In this document: positions 23,335 to 30,444 of the stretch, piece after piece
How positions within the stretch are numbered: the first letter of the stretch is position 1
Layout: each line of letters opens with the position of its first letter
Source: CAZNPA01 sp964575095
Lineage (GTDB): Bacteria > Pseudomonadota > Alphaproteobacteria > Rickettsiales > SXRF01
Assembly (NCBI GenBank): GCA_964575095.1
Contig: CAZNPA010000005.1
Location: forward strand, 1-64,000
Length of the DNA: 64,000 nt
Direction: 5' to 3'
Notes under the pieces: model-generated
What the model saw: the letters and a program-made list of their open reading frames with translations, nothing else
What the model was told of the DNA's origin: nothing
The model's database searches: none
Translations under genes and position numbers: made by a program

Positions 23335-24075
23335 ATGACCGAGGACAAAGATCCAACATTACGTGACAATGTGTCGTGGGAAAAAGCCACCCATGACCTG
23401 ACATCCGATCTTTCTCTTAAGGAAAAAGGCGGGTGGAATCCTGAGGGCAGAAGGCATTTGATCAAAGGGCGCATGGAAAACGATGTGCGGATTATCACCT
23501 ACACGTTCGACGCATCTTCGCCCACTCACGAGTACAGGAATGAAGGCGGTGCTATTTTGGAGTTCGATAAAACGGAGCGAACGCACATTCGCAGCGTATT
23601 GGATGAAATTGAGAAAATAGCCAATATCCGGTTTGAACCGGCGAAGGCAGGGGAAAAAGCCGATATCAGCTATTTCAAGTACCGTCCTTACCGACCGGCC
23701 GATACGGGATATGAAATAGAAGTGAGCCCCTCTTCTCGAGAACCCGCGCATGAAATAATGCTGGCCAGAGGAGTAGTAGGATCTGTCGAATTGCCCCTAG
23801 AAACCGGCGTTATTCGCCACGAGACATTTCATGCGCTTGGATTCTCGCACCCAAACAACGATAGCGCAAATCCCAAATACACGCGCTGTGATACGCTGAT
23901 GTCTGGCCGAGACGGATGCCCCGAAACCATTCGTCCGCTGGACGAAGCGGTACTGAAATTTCTTTATGGCGACGTAAAACTGAAAAACGATGATAAAATC
24001 CCGCTAATACAGCCCACTGTGGAAACGCCGCTCACTCCTGCCACGCAACCGTCCAAAGATAAAGCCCGGACTTAA
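23335..24075 (+). CDS. Short metzincin-like metalloprotease paralog
   Basis: A 246-residue relative of the upstream protein, 5 bases after its stop. Shared blocks include RIITYTFDASSP (compare KIITYSFDRPAP), an IANIRFEPAKAGEKADISYF segment, the zinc motif RHETFHALGFSHPNN, and a Met-turn region with TLMSGRDG followed by LDEAVLKFLYG. It lacks the RTX tail and any signal peptide, so it may act inside the cell, leave by another route, or be a decayed copy. It ends in a Thr/Pro-rich tail overlapping the convergent GNAT gene by 4 bases. Confidence 0.78.
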   Translation: MTEDKDPTLRDNVSWEKATHDLTSDLSLKEKGGWNPEGRRHLIKGRMENDVRIITYTFDASSPTHEYRNEGGAILEFDKTERTHIRSVLDEIEKIANIRFEPAKAGEKADISYFKYRPYRPADTGYEIEVSPSSREPAHEIMLARGVVGSVELPLETGVIRHETFHALGFSHPNNDSANPKYTRCDTLMSGRDGCPETIRPLDEAVLKFLYGDVKLKNDDKIPLIQPTVETPLTPATQPSKDKART

Positions 24076-24965
24076 GCGGCAAACTCCAGCCGCATCACGA
24101 TGGCGTCGGTGAATCCGCCTGCCTGCGCGAAGCCGGAGCGGCTTCGCTTCGGCGTAGGCAGGCCGTCGGCGTTTTTGTAGTAATCCTTGCGGCGGCTGAT
24201 TTCGGTGAAGCCTTCCTGGCCGTAGAGGCGGGCGGCAGCGATATTGTCCTCGGCGACTTCGAGGAACATGGTCTTGGCGCCGCTCTTCTTGGCCTCTGTT
24301 TTAGCGTGGCCTAGAAGCAATCGCCCGATACCGCGCCGCCGCCATTCCGGGCTGACGGCCATCGTCAATATCTCATACTGGTCGCCAAGCGCGCGGCCCA
24401 TGATCATCCCCATTGCCAATTGCGGCGTACCGGCAATCGAAGCCTCCGTTCCGGCGATGGCCAGCATCTCGGCGATGTCTTTTTCCTTCCAGAACGCCGG
24501 GAACGAATCCTGATGCAGCGCCGACAAAGCCGCCGCCGCTTTGGCGGCATGAATCGAGATCGTGGATTTTTCAGCGGTGAAAACGGCCGTCAGCGTCACC
24601 GCATCCTCATGCGAAAGCGCCGCCGCCTTTTCGAGCGCTTTCAACCCTTGCGCGCGCTTGCCAAACGCCAGCAACGCGCGTCCTAAAGTATACCAGGCGT
24701 CGGCATGCTTGGGGTCGAGCCAAGTGGTGATCTTAAGCCGGAGCGCGGCGTCCTGATAGCGTCCGGCGCGGAAATTCTTGATGCCAAGCGCATAATTGTT
24801 TTTGACGATGTCGCGCTGCATGTACCAGCCCTGCGGCAGGTGGAACCAGCGCTGCATGGCCTGATCGGCGGCGTCGACCAGCCGTTCTTTCCACGGCTGC
24901 ATGGGGGTCGCAGGTGGCGGCGCGGATTTAGGCAGTAATTTTTGTTTCAGCTTTCGCGCCAGCAT
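24072..24965 (-). CDS. TPR-containing GNAT acetyltransferase with in-frame palindrome
   Basis: A 297-residue protein. Residues about 45-130 look like TPR helices (KNNYALGIKNFRAGRYQDAA, then DAWYTLGRALLAFGKRAQG). The C-terminal half is a RimI-like GNAT domain: acetyl-CoA loop SPEWRRRGIGRLLLGHA and the motif LEVAEDNIAAARLYGQEGF. RimI-type enzymes acetylate protein N termini; the substrate here is unknown. The stretch GLPTPKRSRSGFAQAGG near residue 270 is encoded by a palindrome (24117-24163) and interrupts the end of the domain. Its start faces the ubiG start across about 20 bases. Confidence 0.85.
   Translation of the reverse strand: MLARKLKQKLLPKSAPPPATPMQPWKERLVDAADQAMQRWFHLPQGWYMQRDIVKNNYALGIKNFRAGRYQDAALRLKITTWLDPKHADAWYTLGRALLAFGKRAQGLKALEKAAALSHEDAVTLTAVFTAEKSTISIHAAKAAAALSALHQDSFPAFWKEKDIAEMLAIAGTEASIAGTPQLAMGMIMGRALGDQYEILTMAVSPEWRRRGIGRLLLGHAKTEAKKSGAKTMFLEVAEDNIAAARLYGQEGFTEISRRKDYYKNADGLPTPKRSRSGFAQAGGFTDAIVMRLEFAA
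24117..24163. repeat. In-frame palindrome inside the GNAT gene
   Basis: Outer arms GCCTGCCTGCGC (24117-24128) and GCGTAGGCAGGC (24152-24163) pair with one G-T wobble. Inner arms GCGAAGCC (24127-24134) and GGCTTCGC (24140-24147) pair perfectly. It codes on the minus strand for the non-conserved GLPTPKRSRSGFAQAGG. A related sequence with AAGGCTTCGGCGG and CCGAAGCTTTAGCGAAGGC lies beside the tRNA at 59744-59818. Confidence 0.75.
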
Positions 24966-24984
24966 GGGCTATAACTCCTGCATT

Positions 24985-25776
24985 ATGTATAGCACCGTCG
25001 ACAAAGAAGAAGTAGAGAAATTTTCCCGCCTTTCACACGAATGGTGGGATGCGCGCGGACCATTCGCACCGCTGCATCGTATCAACGGCTTAAGGGTGCA
25101 GTGGATTGTAGAGCAGATAAATAAGCATTTGGATGTGGGGATGTGGAGATGTGGAGATATGGAGAAAGAAAGAAAAACCGCTTCCTCCCCACATCCCCAC
25201 ATCTCCACATCCCCACATCCTCTTACACTTCTAGATATCGGCTGCGGCGGCGGCCTGGTCTGTGAGCCACTGGCAACACTCGGCGCGCACGTCACCGGCA
25301 TCGACGCCAGCCAAGAAAATATCGACATCGCCAAAAAACACGCAAAGCAATCCCAACTAGAAATTGATTACCGCTGTCAGGCGGCCGAGGAACTGCAAGG
25401 CGCTTACGACATCGTCCTCGCCCTCGAAATAATCGAGCACGTCGCCGACGTCCCCGCGTTCGTCGCCGCCACCTGCAAGCTGGTAAAGCCCGGCGGCTTG
25501 ATTATTTATTCAACGTTAAATCGCACCGCCAAATCCTTCGCGCTGGGCATCGTCGCCGCCGAATATATATTGCGCTGGGTGCCGCGCGGCACGCACCAGT
25601 GGGAAAAATTCATCAAGCCGTCCGAACTGGCGCGCGAACTGCGCGCAAACGGCGTCGAAATAAAAGAAATGACCGGGATGGTGCTAAATCCACTGACCTG
25701 GAAATGGGAACTGAACGCACGGAATGTGGATGTGAATTATATGGCAGCGGGAACTAAAACTTCCGGTCGTGCATAA
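24985..25776 (+). CDS. ubiG: Ubiquinone biosynthesis O-methyltransferase with 30-codon insert
   Basis: A 263-residue SAM enzyme performing the O-methylations of ubiquinone synthesis. Family features: VEKFSRLSHEWWDARGPFAP near the start, the SAM motif LLDIGCGGGLVCEPL, ALEIIEHVADVPAF, and WEKFIKPSELARELRANG. Between WIVEQINKHL and LLDIGCGGG about 30 residues (rich in Lys, then His/Pro/Ser) are encoded by a perfect 24-bp inverted repeat (25131-25220). The frame stays open and the catalytic core is otherwise intact, so the gene is probably functional. The ATG at 24985 starts the conserved part; 24964 is an alternative. Confidence 0.93.
   Translation: MYSTVDKEEVEKFSRLSHEWWDARGPFAPLHRINGLRVQWIVEQINKHLDVGMWRCGDMEKERKTASSPHPHISTSPHPLTLLDIGCGGGLVCEPLATLGAHVTGIDASQENIDIAKKHAKQSQLEIDYRCQAAEELQGAYDIVLALEIIEHVADVPAFVAATCKLVKPGGLIIYSTLNRTAKSFALGIVAAEYILRWVPRGTHQWEKFIKPSELARELRANGVEIKEMTGMVLNPLTWKWELNARNVDVNYMAAGTKTSGRA
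25131..25220. repeat. In-frame hairpin element inside ubiG
   Basis: The arm at 25131-25154 (GGATGTGGGGATGTGGAGAT plus GTGG) and the arm at 25197-25220 are perfect reverse complements over 24 bases, around a 42-base A-rich loop. Total 90 bases, exactly 30 codons. The same unit, GATGTGGAGATGTGG... CCCCACATCCCC, reappears in the virB11-virD4 spacer at 50476-50562. Confidence 0.9.
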
Positions 25777-26605
25777 GCGACGGAATCCTCCCCCGCGCCT
25801 TCTTCACTTCGCCTAAATCAATCTCCGCTATCACGACGCCTTCCTTGGTGCCGCCGTCGGCAAGCACCTTTCCCCACGGATCGACGACCAGCGAATGGCC
25901 GTAAGTCTTGCGCTTTCCGGGATGCGTCCCCGTTTGCGCCGGGGCGATGACGAAGCACCCGTTCTCAATCGCCCGCGCGCGCAGCAGCACATGCCAGTGC
26001 GCCTCGCCGGTGACCTGCGTAAACGCCGACGGCACGGCGAGAATCTCCGCGCCCTGTTTCGCCAGCGCGCGATATAGTTGCGGGAAGCGCAGGTCGTAGC
26101 AGATGCTCATGCCCAATTTTCCCCACGGTGTTTTGGCAACGGCAATTTTATTTCCCGGAATAATCTTCGCCGATTCCTTGTAGGTCTGCCCATCGCCAAC
26201 CTCGACGTCGAACAAATGAATCTTGTCGTAGCTCGCCACGATTTTTCCCTGCGGGTTGAAGAGGAGAGAGCGGTTGTGGGTTCTACCCCGCACCTGCCCC
26301 GCACTCGTTGCGTGGTGCGAGGTCTGGTCCGGCAACACCGCCACGCTCCCCACCAGCAGCCACACCTTATGCTTCCTCGCCATCCCCGCCGCCGCCTTGA
26401 CGCCGGGATGCGCAGCTTGCGCAAACAACTCCCTCTCCCTTTTAGGGAGAGGGTTGGGGTGAGGATTACCCATGAAAAATACATTCTCCGGCGTCGCCAC
26501 CAGCTGCGCGCCCTTGGCCGCCGCCTTGGCCACAAGCGCCCCGACGCGCCGCACATTTTCCGCCATATCAGCGGCGCTGGTAATCTGGATGAGAGCTAGT
26601 TTCAT
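25754..26605 (-). CDS. Nitrilase-family carbon-nitrogen hydrolase with two palindrome inserts
   Basis: A 283-residue hydrolase. The Glu-Lys-Cys triad is visible: ATPENVFFMG (Glu), YDKIHLFDVEVGD (Lys) and GMSICYDLRFPQLYR (Cys). It resembles the Nit/deaminated-glutathione amidase branch (GPWGK-like VDPWGKVLADGG near the end). Two non-family stretches are encoded by palindromes: NPHPNPLPKRERELF after the Glu motif, and DQTSHHATSAGQVRGR before NRSLLFNPQGKI. Both are in frame and avoid the catalytic segments. The start at 26605 (MKLALIQITSA) is chosen by homology. It overlaps convergent ubiG by 23 bases. Confidence 0.9.
   Translation of the reverse strand: MKLALIQITSAADMAENVRRVGALVAKAAAKGAQLVATPENVFFMGNPHPNPLPKRERELFAQAAHPGVKAAAGMARKHKVWLLVGSVAVLPDQTSHHATSAGQVRGRTHNRSLLFNPQGKIVASYDKIHLFDVEVGDGQTYKESAKIIPGNKIAVAKTPWGKLGMSICYDLRFPQLYRALAKQGAEILAVPSAFTQVTGEAHWHVLLRARAIENGCFVIAPAQTGTHPGKRKTYGHSLVVDPWGKVLADGGTKEGVVIAEIDLGEVKKARGRIPSLMHDRKF
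26291..26330. repeat. In-frame palindrome in the nitrilase gene, TGCGGGGTCTGG family
   Basis: CCCCGCA (26297-26303) and TGCGAGG (26316-26322) form an imperfect stem, followed by TCTGGTCC. The same TGCGGGGTCTGGTTC order occurs at 52771-52785, and a shorter copy lies in the thiG tail at 52838-52856. Here it encodes the extra residues HHATSAGQVRGR. Confidence 0.65.
26429..26466. repeat. In-frame palindrome in the nitrilase gene, CCCTCTCCCT family
   Basis: CCCTCTCCCT (26431-26440) and AGGGAGAGGG (26444-26453) form a perfect 10-bp stem with a 3-base loop, followed by TTGGGGTGAGG. On the minus strand it encodes NPHPNPLPKRERE. Related copies lie at 41262-41332 (intergenic) and, as a shorter version, in ygfZ at 57282-57309. 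This repeat type is widespread in proteobacterial genomes. Confidence 0.8.
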
Positions 26606-26607
26606 CG

Positions 26608-27123
26608 CTATTTTCTGGAAGAATAGGCCAACTTGTCCATCAGCGCCAACATGACGCCGGAAACGACGAATACGATGTGGATGACAACCATCCACAATAT
26701 GTCCCGATCGGAATATTTGCCGGTTTCCATGAATATTTTCAGCAAATGGATGCCGGAGATGGCGACGATGGAGGCGATCAGCTTTAGTTTCAGCGTCGAG
26801 AAATTGACCGTGCCGAGCCATTCGGGGCGATCCTCGTGGTTGCCTATATGCATCCGGGAGACGAAGTTCTCGTAACCCGAAAAGATCACGATGATGAGCA
26901 GGTTGGCCGCCAGCGAAAGATCGATCAGTGCCAGCGCGCCCAGAATGGCGTCATTGGCGGCCAGCGCCGGCGCATGACGAACCAGCTCGGCCAGCTCATT
27001 CAAAAAACTGTACAGCAGCACGAGCAGCGCGCCGACCAGTCCCGCATAAAACGGTGCCATCAGCCACCGGCTGGCGAAAAGCCCGCGTTCCAGATTGCGC
27101 TCTATGGATCTGAAGATGCTCAT
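26608..27123 (-). CDS. UPF0114 family membrane protein (YqhA-like)
   Basis: A 171-residue inner-membrane protein with about four hydrophobic segments. It begins FRSIERNLERGLFASRWLMA and contains DLSLAANLLIIVIFSGYENFVSR and LKLKLIASIVAISGIHLLK, the conserved pattern of UPF0114. Function is unknown. Its start overlaps the aspS stop by 4 bases and the nitrilase gene follows 2 bases after its stop, so aspS, this gene and the nitrilase form one unit. Confidence 0.9.
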   Translation of the reverse strand: MSIFRSIERNLERGLFASRWLMAPFYAGLVGALLVLLYSFLNELAELVRHAPALAANDAILGALALIDLSLAANLLIIVIFSGYENFVSRMHIGNHEDRPEWLGTVNFSTLKLKLIASIVAISGIHLLKIFMETGKYSDRDILWMVVIHIVFVVSGVMLALMDKLAYSSRK

Positions 27124-28946
27124 GCCACCTCGCCTTTCTGTTTTTCCGCTTCTTCCGCCAGCAGTTGTTTGGCTTTGGGCGATAGCTGCAAATTAAGCTC
27201 ACGCAATTGCTTTTCGTCGGCGACGTTGGGCGCCTGCATCAGCAGGTCTTCGGCCTTCTGGTTCATCGGGAAAGCGATGACTTCGCGGATGTTGGGCTCG
27301 TCGGCAAGCAGCATAACGATGCGGTCAACGCCCGGAGCCAGCCCGCCGTGCGGTGGCGCGCCGAATTTAAATGCCGAGATCATGCCGCCGAAGCGTTTAT
27401 CGACCACATCGGGGCCGTAACCGGCGATTTCGAACGCCTTGTACATGATCTCCGGCTTGTGGTTGCGAATCGCGCCGCTTGAAAGCTCAACGCCGTTGCA
27501 CACGATATCGTATTGATAGGCCAAAATATCGAGCGGGTTTTTGCTATTGAGCGAATCCATGCCGCCTTGGGGCATCGAGAACGGGTTGTGCGAGAAGATG
27601 ATTTTCTTTTCCTCCTCGTCGTATTCGAAATACGGGAAATCCACCACCCAGCAGAACTTGAACACGCCCTGCTCCAACAATTTCAATTCATCGCCCAGTT
27701 TCGTGCGAACTTTTCCGGCGAATTTGGCAGCAGGTAATTCTTTGTCGCAGGCAAAAAATACGCTATCCCCTGCCCCGATATTTGCCTTGGCGGCAATCTT
27801 CTTTTGAATATCCGCCGGAATGAATTTGGCGATAGGGCCTTTGCCCTCGCCCTTGTCGTCGAACGTCACGTAACCCAACCCCGGCGCGCCCTCTTCCTTG
27901 GCCCAATCGTTCAGTTTATCGAAGAAGCTGCGCGGCTGCGTCGCCGTCTTTGGCGCAGGAATGGCGCGCACGACGCCGCCGGCTTCGATGATTTTCTTAA
28001 ACGCATTGAATGTCACCGACGGGTCTTTGAATTCTTCCGTCACATCGACGATGCGAATGGGATTTCTCAAATCCGGTTTATCCGTTCCATACTTCAGCAT
28101 CGCATCCTTATACGTCATGCGCGGGAACGGCGTCGGCGTTACCTGTTTCTTTCCAAACTCGGTGAAGACGCCATGCAGCACAGGTTCAATCGCCGCGAAC
28201 ACGTCGTCCTGTGTCACGAAGCTCATCTCCATATCGAGCTGGTAGAACTCGCCGGGGCTGCGGTCGGCGCGGCCGTCCTCATCCCTGAAACACGGCGCGA
28301 TTTGAAAATACCTATCGAAGCCCGACACCATCAATAATTGTTTAAACTGCTGCGGCGCTTGCGGCAGCGCGTAGAATTTTCCGGGATGGATGCGCGAAGG
28401 CACCAGATAATCGCGCGCGCCTTCCGGCGATGACGCCGTCAAAATCGGCGTCTGGAACTCGGTGAAGCCCTGCTCCTGCATGCGGCGGCGCAGGCTCGCG
28501 ATCACACCGGCTCGCAGCATGATATTTTTGTGGATTTTCTCGGCGCGCAGATCAAGGAATCTATATTTCAGCCGCGTTTCTTCCGGCTGTTCGCGTTCGG
28601 TATTGACCTGCAGCGGCAGCGGTTCGGCGGCGGATTCTAATTTATATTCTTCGACCGCAACTTCGATTTCACCGGTCGGCAAATCCTTGTTGATGGTCTC
28701 CGCCGCACGCGCGACGACCTTGCCGGAAATCGTAATCACGCTCTCCAGGCTCACATGCGACAACTTGTCGAGATGCGGATTTCCTTCCGCCACCACGAGC
28801 TGCGTAATCCCATAATGATCGCGCAGATCGACGAACAGCAGGTTGCCGTGGTCGCGCCGACGATGCACCCAGCCGGAAAGTTTTACGGTCTGGCCGACGT
28901 GGGATTTATTTAACTGGTTGCAGGTATGGGTTCTGTATTGGTGCAT
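27120..28946 (-). CDS. aspS: Aspartyl-tRNA synthetase
   Basis: A 608-residue class II synthetase of the long bacterial type with the GAD insertion. Seen: the anticodon-binding OB fold (LSGWVHRRRDHGNLLFVDLRDHYG), motif 2 with FRDEDGRADRSPGEF, and the C-terminal GGLAPGVDRIVMLL (motif 3). The start at 28946 (MHQYRTHTCNQL) is set by conservation; an upstream in-frame extension to 29012 has no family match. Whether it also charges tRNA-Asn depends on gatCAB, which is not in the window. Confidence 0.97.
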   Translation of the reverse strand: MHQYRTHTCNQLNKSHVGQTVKLSGWVHRRRDHGNLLFVDLRDHYGITQLVVAEGNPHLDKLSHVSLESVITISGKVVARAAETINKDLPTGEIEVAVEEYKLESAAEPLPLQVNTEREQPEETRLKYRFLDLRAEKIHKNIMLRAGVIASLRRRMQEQGFTEFQTPILTASSPEGARDYLVPSRIHPGKFYALPQAPQQFKQLLMVSGFDRYFQIAPCFRDEDGRADRSPGEFYQLDMEMSFVTQDDVFAAIEPVLHGVFTEFGKKQVTPTPFPRMTYKDAMLKYGTDKPDLRNPIRIVDVTEEFKDPSVTFNAFKKIIEAGGVVRAIPAPKTATQPRSFFDKLNDWAKEEGAPGLGYVTFDDKGEGKGPIAKFIPADIQKKIAAKANIGAGDSVFFACDKELPAAKFAGKVRTKLGDELKLLEQGVFKFCWVVDFPYFEYDEEEKKIIFSHNPFSMPQGGMDSLNSKNPLDILAYQYDIVCNGVELSSGAIRNHKPEIMYKAFEIAGYGPDVVDKRFGGMISAFKFGAPPHGGLAPGVDRIVMLLADEPNIREVIAFPMNQKAEDLLMQAPNVADEKQLRELNLQLSPKAKQLLAEEAEKQKGEVA

Positions 28947-28985
28947 AAGGAAAAAATGGTATAAAGGATAGCGAGGAAAATGCCA

Positions 28986-29252
28986 ATGAAAACCACTATT
29001 ATCGCTCTTCATATCGTCCCCAAAGCCTCGAAAAACCAGATAATCGGCTGGGTCGAGGATGGAAAAGGCGGTCGCGCGCTCAAAATCAAAATCGCCGCCC
29101 CGCCGGAGGATGGCAAGGCTAACGCCGAATTAATAAAGTTTCTTTCCAAACAATGGGATATGCCAAAATCCGCGTTTGAAATCGTGGGCGGCGAGGCATC
29201 GCGTCATAAACGGCTGAAAATCCACGGAAACGTGACGCTGCCTGCCGGATAA
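28986..29252 (+). CDS. DUF167 (YggU) family protein
   Basis: An 88-residue small protein. The pattern VPKASKNQIIGW, LKIKIAAPPEDGKANAELIKF and EIVGGEASRHKRLKI is the DUF167/YggU signature. The fold is known; the function is not. Two ATGs lie 6 bases apart; 28986 has the better distance from GAGG. Divergent from aspS with a 39-base gap. Confidence 0.9.
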   Translation: MKTTIIALHIVPKASKNQIIGWVEDGKGGRALKIKIAAPPEDGKANAELIKFLSKQWDMPKSAFEIVGGEASRHKRLKIHGNVTLPAG

Positions 29253-29295
29253 GAAGATTCTGGCGTTTGCCGCCCCGCCTCACTATATATCCCCC

Positions 29296-30444
29296 ATGCA
29301 TACGATTACCAAGCAGTCGGAGTTGGCCGCGTTCTGCACGCAGGTTGAAAGCGGCGAATACGTCACCGTCGACACCGAGTTCATCCGTGAGCGTACCTAC
29401 TGGCCGCGCCTGTGCCTCATCCAGATTGCCAACAAGGAACATGCGGCGATCATCGACCCGCTGGCCGAGGGGCTTGACCTCGCGCCGGTGCTGGCGCTGA
29501 TGCAGAAGCCGTCGCTCACCAAGGTGTTCCACGCGGCGCGGCAGGACATCGAGATTTTCTACCAGATGTCAAAGCGCATCCCCGTCCCCATCTTCGACAC
29601 GCAGATCGCGGCTGCTGTCTGCGGCCACGGTGAATCGGCGTCGTATGAGACGCTGGTCAATAAAATTGTCGGCGAGGAGCTGGATAAAAGCTCGCGCTTT
29701 ACCGACTGGTCGGTACGGCCGCTATCGGAAAAGCAGTTGAAATACGCGCTGTCGGACGTCACGCACCTGTGCACGATTTACGAAAACTTGAAAAACCAGA
29801 TCGAAAAATCGGGCCGCACGGCCTGGATCGCCGAAGAGCATATCAGGATGTCCGACCCGGCGACGTACGACCCCAATCCCGGCGAGGAATGGCGGCGGCT
29901 CAAGTTCGGCAACATGAAACCCAAGAACCTCGCTGTGTTGCGCGAACTCGCCAAATGGCGCGAGCACGAAGCGCGGCGTGCCGACGTGCCGCGCGGCCGC
30001 ATTGTCAAGGACGACGTCCTGGTCGAACTCGCCCACATCGCGCCGCGCCGGGAAGAAGACATCGACGCCATGCGCCGCACCGGCGGCCTGCCCAAAAACA
30101 AGATCGGCGAAATCTTGGCCTGCGTCGAAGCGGCACTCGCCCTTCCCTCGTCCGAATTCCCGCACGTCAAACATCACCGCCGCTTGCCGCAGAATGTCAT
30201 CGGCGCCGTCGAGATACTGCGGCTGCTGCTCAAGGTCAGCGCCGACCGGCACGGCGTCAGCTCCAGCATGATCGCCGATAAGGATGATTTAGAAAACATC
30301 GCGCTGGGCGAAACGAACACCCCCGCCCTCCACGGCTGGCGCTACGACATTTTCGGCCGCGCCGCCGAACAACTCCTGCGCGGTGAATTAAAGTTGTCCG
30401 TGGATGCGAAAACCAAACAGGTGGTGTTTGAGGAAGTCGCTTAG
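29296..30444 (+). CDS. rnd: Ribonuclease D
   Basis: A 382-residue 3'-5' exonuclease that trims tRNA precursors. The DEDD exonuclease residues are visible: VDTEFIRE (Asp, Glu), HAARQDIEIFY (Asp) and KQLKYALSDVTHL (Tyr/Asp). An HRDC domain follows at about 205-285 (NLAVLRELAKWREHEARR, then VPRGRIVKDDVLVELA). Length is typical. Its stop overlaps the convergent uvrB stop by 4 bases. Confidence 0.95.
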   Translation: MHTITKQSELAAFCTQVESGEYVTVDTEFIRERTYWPRLCLIQIANKEHAAIIDPLAEGLDLAPVLALMQKPSLTKVFHAARQDIEIFYQMSKRIPVPIFDTQIAAAVCGHGESASYETLVNKIVGEELDKSSRFTDWSVRPLSEKQLKYALSDVTHLCTIYENLKNQIEKSGRTAWIAEEHIRMSDPATYDPNPGEEWRRLKFGNMKPKNLAVLRELAKWREHEARRADVPRGRIVKDDVLVELAHIAPRREEDIDAMRRTGGLPKNKIGEILACVEAALALPSSEFPHVKHHRRLPQNVIGAVEILRLLLKVSADRHGVSSSMIADKDDLENIALGETNTPALHGWRYDIFGRAAEQLLRGELKLSVDAKTKQVVFEEVA

